A stretch of DNA of 64,000 bases from Hahnella lacustris (GTDB taxonomy: Bacteria; Pseudomonadota; Gammaproteobacteria; Burkholderiales; Burkholderiaceae_A), in assembly GCA_965194655.1 (NCBI GenBank), contig OZ239148.1, forward strand, positions 1,364,001 through 1,428,000, in the 5' to 3' direction. The position numbers were made by a program, and so were the translations under genes. Below, one piece after another: positions 58,814 to 64,000 of this stretch; position 1 is the first letter of the stretch; each line of letters begins with the position of its first letter. The notes below the pieces were generated by a model that worked only from the letters and a program-made list of their open reading frames with translations, did no database searches and had not been told where the DNA came from.

Positions 58814-58841
58814 CAGACCCGCCTCGTGCGGGTCTGTTTTT
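58814..58841 (+). terminator. Intrinsic terminator between receptor and permease
   Basis: CAGACCCGC-CTCGT-GCGGGTCTG stem (9 bp, 58814-58836) followed by TTTTT. Probably an attenuator within the TRAP operon. Confidence 0.9.
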
Positions 58842-58860
58842 ATGAGGGTTCAACCGCTCC

Positions 58861-60891
58861 ATGTCGAACGTACAGCCTCCTCCCCAAGACAACCTCGAAG
58901 CCGAAGCGCTTCAGAAAAAGCTCGACGCCCTCATTGAAGAGGAAGAGGGAACCCAGAGCCGATTCAATGGCTTTCTTTCTGTGTTCATGACCTTGGCCTT
59001 AGTGGCGATGTCTCTGGTGCACCTGTACGCCGCCTATGGCATTGTGCCGGCCTCCACGCTGCGCCCACTTCACGTCGCCATGGTCATCGCCCTGGTCTTT
59101 CTAATTTTCCCCGTGTCTCGGCGATTCAAGGATCGACTCATGTGGTGGGATGTCATCGCGGCTGACTTTTCCTTGTTTGCCATCTACTACCTCTGGACCG
59201 GCGGAGAAGACCTTCTAGAGCGCAATACAGCCCCGAGCACCGTAGACCTGATCGTGGGCCTCGGCGTGATCTTCACCATCCTGGAGGCACTGCGCCGAAC
59301 CAATGGCTGGATTCTGCTCACCATCACGCTGCTCTTTCTGGCCTATGCGCTCTTTGGTGACCTGCTGCCCGAACCCTGGACCCACCGTGGCTATTCGATC
59401 GATCGCCTGGTGGGCCATATGTTCATGACCCTCGAGGGCATTTACGGTTCCGCCATCGATGTCTCGTCCTCACTCATCATTCTTTTCACCATCTTTGGAG
59501 CCTTCCTTCAGTTCACAGGCGCGGGAAAGTTCTTCATTGACTGGTCGTTCTCCGTCCTCGGTGGGCGCCCCTCGAATGTGGGGCGCACCATCGTTCTGTC
59601 TTCATTTCTCTTGGGTGGTCCGTCGGGGTCCGGGGTTGCCACCACCGTCACGGTGGGTTCGGTAGCGGGCAAGATGCTCCAGCAGATGGGCTATGAGAAG
59701 AATGCTGCTGGAGGGCTCCTGGCGGCTGGCGGCCTTGGCGCCATCATCTCTCCACCCGTGCTGGGTGCAGCCGCATTCCTGATTGCAGACTTCCTGGGCA
59801 TCACCTACCTGGATGTGCTGGTCATGGCCACCATCCCCACCATCCTGTTCTACGCAGGCTTGTTTGTAATGGTGGAGATCGACAGCCAGAAGTATGGGAT
59901 GGCCACCACCTCAGGACAGGTCACTGAACGCGCCCTCACACTCGCACTGCGTTACTGGTATCACTTCCTCTCGCTCATCTCGATTGTCGTGTTTATGCTG
60001 ATGGGCTTCTCTCCCATTGCCAGCGTCTTCTATGCCACGGTGCTCTCGGCCGTGACCAGCATGCTGCGAAGAGAGACGGCGATCCTGCCCTGGGAACTGT
60101 TCACAGGAAAGATCTCCCCGCTCAAGGGTCTCTATGAGTCCAAGCTCGTGCAGGCCCTCGCGGGTGGAACCCGGGAGGTGCTCGGCATCGCAACGGTCTG
60201 TGCAGGCGCAGGCCTCATTGTGGGCGTGGTCACCCTCACCGGACTGGGACTGAAGTTCTCCAGCATTGTGCTGGACCTCGCTGGCGGCAGCCTGTTCCTG
60301 ACCACGCTCTACACCGCGTTGATCGTCTGGGTCGTCGGGCTCGCAGTCCCCGTGACAGCGTCTTACATCATTTGCGCAGTGATCGCTGCACCGGCCCTCA
60401 TCAAGCTGGGGGTTCCAGACTTTGCAGCTCACATGTTCATCTTCTACTACGCCGTCCTCTCTGAGGTGTCACCTCCCACCGCGCTATCGCCCTTTGCGGC
60501 TGCTGCAATCTGCAAAGGCAATCCCTACAAGACCACCCTGCAGAGCTGGAAGTACGTGGCCCCCGCCATCCTGGTGCCCTTCATGTTCATCCTGGATCCG
60601 GCGGGCCTTGGGTTGTTGCTCATGGGCTCTTACGATGCCTTGGGCAAGGCGGACTGGGGGATGATTGCCCAGGTGTCGGCCACTGCCCTGCTGGGGATTG
60701 TCTGCCTGGCTGGCGGCCTTCAGGGGTGGTTCATGGAAAAGACCAACCTCATCGAGCGCTGGGTGATGATCGTCTCTGGGCTTGCACTCACCTACCCGGG
60801 ATGGCAATCGGACGTGGCTGGACTGATTGGATTCTTACTGGTGCTGGCCTATCAGTTCAGCAAGCGTCGCCGTCGCCTAGCATCTGCATAA
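58861..60891 (+). CDS. TRAP transporter fused permease (4TM-12TM)
   Basis: A 676-residue membrane protein fusing the small DctQ-like part (about 40-180) to the DctM-like part with GGPSGSGVATTVTVGSVAG and GGLGAIISPPVLGAAAFL. Fusion is normal for TAXI-TRAP systems. It uses a sodium or proton gradient to import the receptor's ligand. The 35-bp end overlaps the convergent oxidoreductase. Confidence 0.93.
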   Translation: MSNVQPPPQDNLEAEALQKKLDALIEEEEGTQSRFNGFLSVFMTLALVAMSLVHLYAAYGIVPASTLRPLHVAMVIALVFLIFPVSRRFKDRLMWWDVIAADFSLFAIYYLWTGGEDLLERNTAPSTVDLIVGLGVIFTILEALRRTNGWILLTITLLFLAYALFGDLLPEPWTHRGYSIDRLVGHMFMTLEGIYGSAIDVSSSLIILFTIFGAFLQFTGAGKFFIDWSFSVLGGRPSNVGRTIVLSSFLLGGPSGSGVATTVTVGSVAGKMLQQMGYEKNAAGGLLAAGGLGAIISPPVLGAAAFLIADFLGITYLDVLVMATIPTILFYAGLFVMVEIDSQKYGMATTSGQVTERALTLALRYWYHFLSLISIVVFMLMGFSPIASVFYATVLSAVTSMLRRETAILPWELFTGKISPLKGLYESKLVQALAGGTREVLGIATVCAGAGLIVGVVTLTGLGLKFSSIVLDLAGGSLFLTTLYTALIVWVVGLAVPVTASYIICAVIAAPALIKLGVPDFAAHMFIFYYAVLSEVSPPTALSPFAAAAICKGNPYKTTLQSWKYVAPAILVPFMFILDPAGLGLLLMGSYDALGKADWGMIAQVSATALLGIVCLAGGLQGWFMEKTNLIERWVMIVSGLALTYPGWQSDVAGLIGFLLVLAYQFSKRRRRLASA

Positions 60892-62014
60892 CGGCTTGAG
60901 CAATCGCCAGGCAGCTCGTGAGGCCTGGCGATTCCATCCCATAGAGCTCCACCAGTCCGGCGTGGCCGTGCTGATGGGGACCTTGAATGTGAAAATCGGC
61001 TGCAGGCTGGCTGAGGTCTGCCAATTTGGGGCGAACCCCTGAATAGCCCGGCTGAACCCGATCCCGTGTGAGTGCTGGCCACCAACGCTGGACATCACTG
61101 ACAAACGCATCGAGCCTGCTGGGGTCGACCTGATACTGAATGCTGCCATGGCTAGACCCAGGCTCTCGCTCGGGAGAGACAGGTCCGAGCCATTCCACAT
61201 CGGGGCCGAACTGAGCCTGACCACCCAGGTCAAGCGTAAGGTGCGTCCCCAGCCCACCCGGGACCGGCACCGGATAAATCAGCCGAGTAAAAGGTGCCCG
61301 GCCAGAAAGGGTGGCGTAATTGCCCTTCGCAAAATAGACCTGGGGAATCCGTTCACGCGGCGGGCCCTCTGTGCGCCAAGCCACTGCGTCTGCGTCGAGC
61401 CCGGCCGCATTGACGAGCATGCGCGTCTCAATCTCGAGATCACCATCCGGAGACCCGACCCGCACAGCCCACGTCCCAACCGGAGAGGGTGAAGCGCCCA
61501 GGAAGCGACTCATCACCGCCACCATCCCCCCAGCATCGGTGAAGTCTCCTTCCAGGGCATGCATCAATCCATGCGCATCGACAATTCCTGTTGACGGAGA
61601 AAACAGGCCGAGACTCGCCCGAAGCGCGGGCTCCTTCTCTCGCAAGTCCTTCTCGGTCTGCCACTGTAGATTGCGAACTCCAGCCCCTTCAGCCCTGCTG
61701 AGAATTTTCTGTAGCGCGGGCTCGTCAGACAGGGAGCCCACGATGAGCTTTCCGATCTGGCGATGAGGCACCTGGTGACTGGTCGCGTATGCATAGAGCA
61801 GTTCGCGGCCCCTCACGCACCACTCCGCTTTGCGCGAGCCCTCGGGGTAATACAAGCCGGCGTGAATCACGCCACTGTTGCGAGCACTGGTTCCTGTGCC
61901 GTGTCGTGATTCAGACTCCAGCAGGATGGTGTCAAGACCTGACTGGGCGAGGGCACGGCCAATGGCGAGGCCAATGACGCCGGCCCCGACCACTACCGCA
62001 TCCACTCGATCCAC
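60857..62014 (-). CDS. LhgO-like FAD-dependent oxidoreductase
   Basis: A 385-residue DAO-fold enzyme: the FAD motif VVVGAGVIGLAIGRALAQSG, then ARNSGVIHAGLYYPEGSRKA typical of the COG0579 (L-2-hydroxyglutarate oxidase) group, and VNAAGLDAD. It probably oxidises a 2-hydroxy acid. It sits 23 bp downstream of gcdH on the same strand, so the two may serve one glutarate-type pathway. Confidence 0.82.
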   Translation of the reverse strand: MDRVDAVVVGAGVIGLAIGRALAQSGLDTILLESESRHGTGTSARNSGVIHAGLYYPEGSRKAEWCVRGRELLYAYATSHQVPHRQIGKLIVGSLSDEPALQKILSRAEGAGVRNLQWQTEKDLREKEPALRASLGLFSPSTGIVDAHGLMHALEGDFTDAGGMVAVMSRFLGASPSPVGTWAVRVGSPDGDLEIETRMLVNAAGLDADAVAWRTEGPPRERIPQVYFAKGNYATLSGRAPFTRLIYPVPVPGGLGTHLTLDLGGQAQFGPDVEWLGPVSPEREPGSSHGSIQYQVDPSRLDAFVSDVQRWWPALTRDRVQPGYSGVRPKLADLSQPAADFHIQGPHQHGHAGLVELYGMESPGLTSCLAIAQAVMQMLGDGDAC

Positions 62015-62037
62015 TGGCGCGAGTCCCCGCGGTTGGC

Positions 62038-63222
62038 TTAGAAAAAGGCCTGCAGCCCGGTCTGAGCACGACCGAGGATGAGGGCATGAATATCGTGCGT
62101 ACCCTCATAGGTATTGACCACCTCCAGGTTCACCATATGGCGCATGACGCCATACTCATCGGTGATGCCGTTTCCGCCCAGCATGTCTCTCGCCATCCGC
62201 GCAATCTCCAGTGACTTGCCGCAGTTGTTGCGCTTCACAATGGACGTGGCTTCTACGGAGGCGGTTTCATTCTCTTTCATTCGCCCAAGCCGCAGCACCG
62301 CCTGATAGCCCAGCGCGATCTCTGTCTGCATGTCTGCAAGCTTGCGTTGAATGAGCTGATTGGCGGCCAGAGGTCGCCCAAACTGCTGCCGATCCATGGT
62401 GTACTGCCGGGCCTTGTGCCAACAGAATTCGGCTGCACCCAACACGCCCCAGGCAATGCCATATCGCGCCGAGTTCAGGCAGGTGAAGGGGCCCTTCAAG
62501 CCCTTCACTCCCGGCAAGAGATTCTCGCTGGGCACAAAGACCTCATCCATCACAATCTCGCCCGTGACGGAGGCACGCAGGCCAATCTTGCCGTGAATCA
62601 CGGGAGCAGAGAGACCCTTCATGCCCTTCTCCAGGATGAAGCCACGAATCTCATCGGCGTCATCCTTGGCCCAGACCACAAAGACATCTGCGATGGGGGC
62701 GTTGGAGATCCAGGTCTTTCCGCCAGAGAGACTAAAGCCACCGGGCACCGCGCGCGCGCGCGTGACCATGCTGCCGGGATCGGAGCCATGATTGGGTTCT
62801 GTCAGGCCAAAACACCCAATGAACTCACCTGTGGCCAGTTTGGGCAGATACTTCTGCCGCTGATCCTCCGAACCAAAGGCGTAGATGGGCAGCATCACCA
62901 ACGAGCTCTGCACGCTGAACATGCTGCGATAGGCACTGTCGACCCGCTCGATCTCGTTGGCGATCAAACCGTAGGCCACCTCAGACATTCCCGCTCCGCC
63001 GTACGTCTCGGGAATGGTGGGACCCAAGAGTCCGAGCGCGCCCATCTCACGGAAAATCTCGGGCTCGACCTTCTCGTGCCGAAAGGCTTCTAGGATGCGT
63101 GGCTCCAGCCTCTCCTGGCAGTAGTCGGCTGCAGCCTGGCGCGTCATGCGCTCCTCTTCGGTGAGCTGGTCGACCAACAAAAAGGGGTCTTCCCAGACGA
63201 ATGTCGCGTGCTTGTGTGCCAT
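62038..63222 (-). CDS. gcdH: Glutaryl-CoA dehydrogenase
   Basis: A 394-residue acyl-CoA dehydrogenase. Family hallmarks are FGLTEPNHGSDPGSM, KTWISNAPIADVFVVWAK, ARMARDMLGGNGI and the catalytic glutamate in NTYEGTHDIHALILGRA. The pattern is that of GcdH, which converts glutaryl-CoA to crotonyl-CoA in lysine and aromatic degradation. The SDR gene lies 30 bp upstream on the same strand. Confidence 0.93.
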   Translation of the reverse strand: MAHKHATFVWEDPFLLVDQLTEEERMTRQAAADYCQERLEPRILEAFRHEKVEPEIFREMGALGLLGPTIPETYGGAGMSEVAYGLIANEIERVDSAYRSMFSVQSSLVMLPIYAFGSEDQRQKYLPKLATGEFIGCFGLTEPNHGSDPGSMVTRARAVPGGFSLSGGKTWISNAPIADVFVVWAKDDADEIRGFILEKGMKGLSAPVIHGKIGLRASVTGEIVMDEVFVPSENLLPGVKGLKGPFTCLNSARYGIAWGVLGAAEFCWHKARQYTMDRQQFGRPLAANQLIQRKLADMQTEIALGYQAVLRLGRMKENETASVEATSIVKRNNCGKSLEIARMARDMLGGNGITDEYGVMRHMVNLEVVNTYEGTHDIHALILGRAQTGLQAFF

Positions 63223-63252
63223 ATGGCCTACTTCCTTTCTTGAGAGCTGGGC

Positions 63253-64000
63253 TTAGACGGACGCAATCGCGCCGCCATCCACACGAACCATGGAGCCCGT
63301 CATGTAGCTGGCTCGGGTGCTCGCCAAGAATGCCACCACATCGCCGTATTCTTGCAAGTCCCCGTAGCGCCGGGCGGGGATTGTAGCCTTCGATCGCTTC
63401 TCCACCTCCTCCAGTGCAAGACCCTCCTTCTGGGCGCGGGTCTGATCAATGAATGCGGTGCGATCCGTTGCAATCCGGCCGGGCAACACCATGTTCACCG
63501 TGATGCCCGAGGCAGCCACTTCGTTGGCCAGCGTCTTGGACCACCCCACCAGAGCGCCTCGCAGACTGTTTGACATGGCCAGGTTGGGAATGGGCGTGAT
63601 GACGCCACTAGAGGCGTTGGTGAGGATCCGTCCCCAGCCCGCTTGCTTCATGCCTGGGAGCACGGCATCCGTGATCGCAATCACAGGGGCGACCAGGTTG
63701 TTGAACTGATCCTGCCAGGTCGCAATGGGCTGGCCTGCTGCCGCGCTGGGCGCGGGGCCACCGCCATTGTTAAACAGCACCTGGATGCTGCCGCCTGCGA
63801 GTGCTTCTGCCTGACCAAGCAAGTCCGCAATGCGGTCGATCTGACGGACATCCCATGCCAGGGCATGTGCAAGGCCGCCGCTCGCACGGATGCGACTCAC
63901 CGTGACCTCGACCTTCTCCAGGGTTCGGCCGGCGCAAACCACCACCGCGCCCTCTGAGGCCAGGCTGAGGGCTGCAGCCAATCCCAGTCCGCCGCCTGCA
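63253..64000 (-). CDS. Short-chain dehydrogenase/reductase, N-terminus beyond window
   Basis: 248 residues are visible, starting inside the cofactor motif AGGGLGLAAALSLASEGA, so the true start lies beyond 64000. NNGGGPAPSAA replaces the usual NNAG. The catalytic region reads TNASSGVITPIPNLAMSNSL, with Ser at the expected site but no clear YxxxK, so catalytic competence is doubtful. Later VLPGRIATDRT and the C-terminal GSMVRVDGG are standard. The substrate is unknown. Confidence 0.8.
   Translation of the reverse strand, partial: AGGGLGLAAALSLASEGAVVVCAGRTLEKVEVTVSRIRASGGLAHALAWDVRQIDRIADLLGQAEALAGGSIQVLFNNGGGPAPSAAAGQPIATWQDQFNNLVAPVIAITDAVLPGMKQAGWGRILTNASSGVITPIPNLAMSNSLRGALVGWSKTLANEVAASGITVNMVLPGRIATDRTAFIDQTRAQKEGLALEEVEKRSKATIPARRYGDLQEYGDVVAFLASTRASYMTGSMVRVDGGAIASV

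Noticed and set aside
1..64000. CRISPR array, rRNA operon or prophage structural genes
   Set aside because: No regularly spaced direct repeats, rRNA signatures or phage structural proteins are visible.

Overview
The window reads as a chromosomal segment of a betaproteobacterium, probably Burkholderiales. This is inferred from gene content and order: an rpfE-like gene, recJ, prfB with the RF2 frameshift site, and lysS in a row; a complete isc operon; convergent lolC-lolD and DUF2062 genes; and a TAXI-type TRAP transporter. No species is claimed. Genes are tightly packed, and most convergent pairs overlap at their 3' ends.

Bases 1-23,050 look accessory. At the left edge a leftward operon couples a NERD-domain UvrD-like helicase (914-2581) to a long unrecognised protein that runs off the window (1-917). 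A second leftward operon ends in a VRR-NUC nuclease (3615-4271). An imperfect 132-bp repeat lies directly upstream of both operons, which suggests shared control. An IS30-family element (5264-7723) follows, split by an intact-looking IS3/IS407-group element (5766-7002). Then come an SbcD-like/SbcC-like operon with a small third gene (8578-12899), a MerR-like/VWA operon with a perfect palindromic operator upstream (13213-15447), unknown proteins, a zinc-ribbon protein paralogous to one near the left edge, and a HigBA module. A group of small genes (hydrolase, SprT-like, YbjN-like, WYL regulator) leads to tRNA-Ser(GGA). The 35-bp 3' end of that tRNA is repeated twice to its left, so two toxin-antitoxin cassettes (BrnTA and Phd/PIN) sit between tandem tRNA ends.

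Bases 23,100-54,100 are mainly housekeeping. They hold acsA, a UPF0114 membrane protein, class I fumarase, a GlcG/HbpS-like protein, an iron-binding protein behind a Fur-like box, a 3-hydroxybutyrate dehydrogenase, comEC-tatD, lolDC, rpfE-recJ-prfB-lysS, rmuC, iscR-S-U-A-hscBA-fdx, a low-molecular-weight phosphatase, uvrB, an aromatic/aspartate aminotransferase, a carboxymuconolactone-decarboxylase-like protein, and queE-queD.

Bases 54,010-64,000 are a catabolic block: an IlvD/Edd dehydratase, a DapA-like lyase or aldolase, a 3-hydroxyacyl-CoA dehydrogenase-like enzyme, a TAXI-TRAP receptor with its fused permease, an LhgO-like FAD oxidoreductase, glutaryl-CoA dehydrogenase, and a short-chain dehydrogenase cut by the right edge. 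Together they suggest uptake and oxidation of a hydroxy- or dicarboxylic acid. The substrate cannot be read from sequence.
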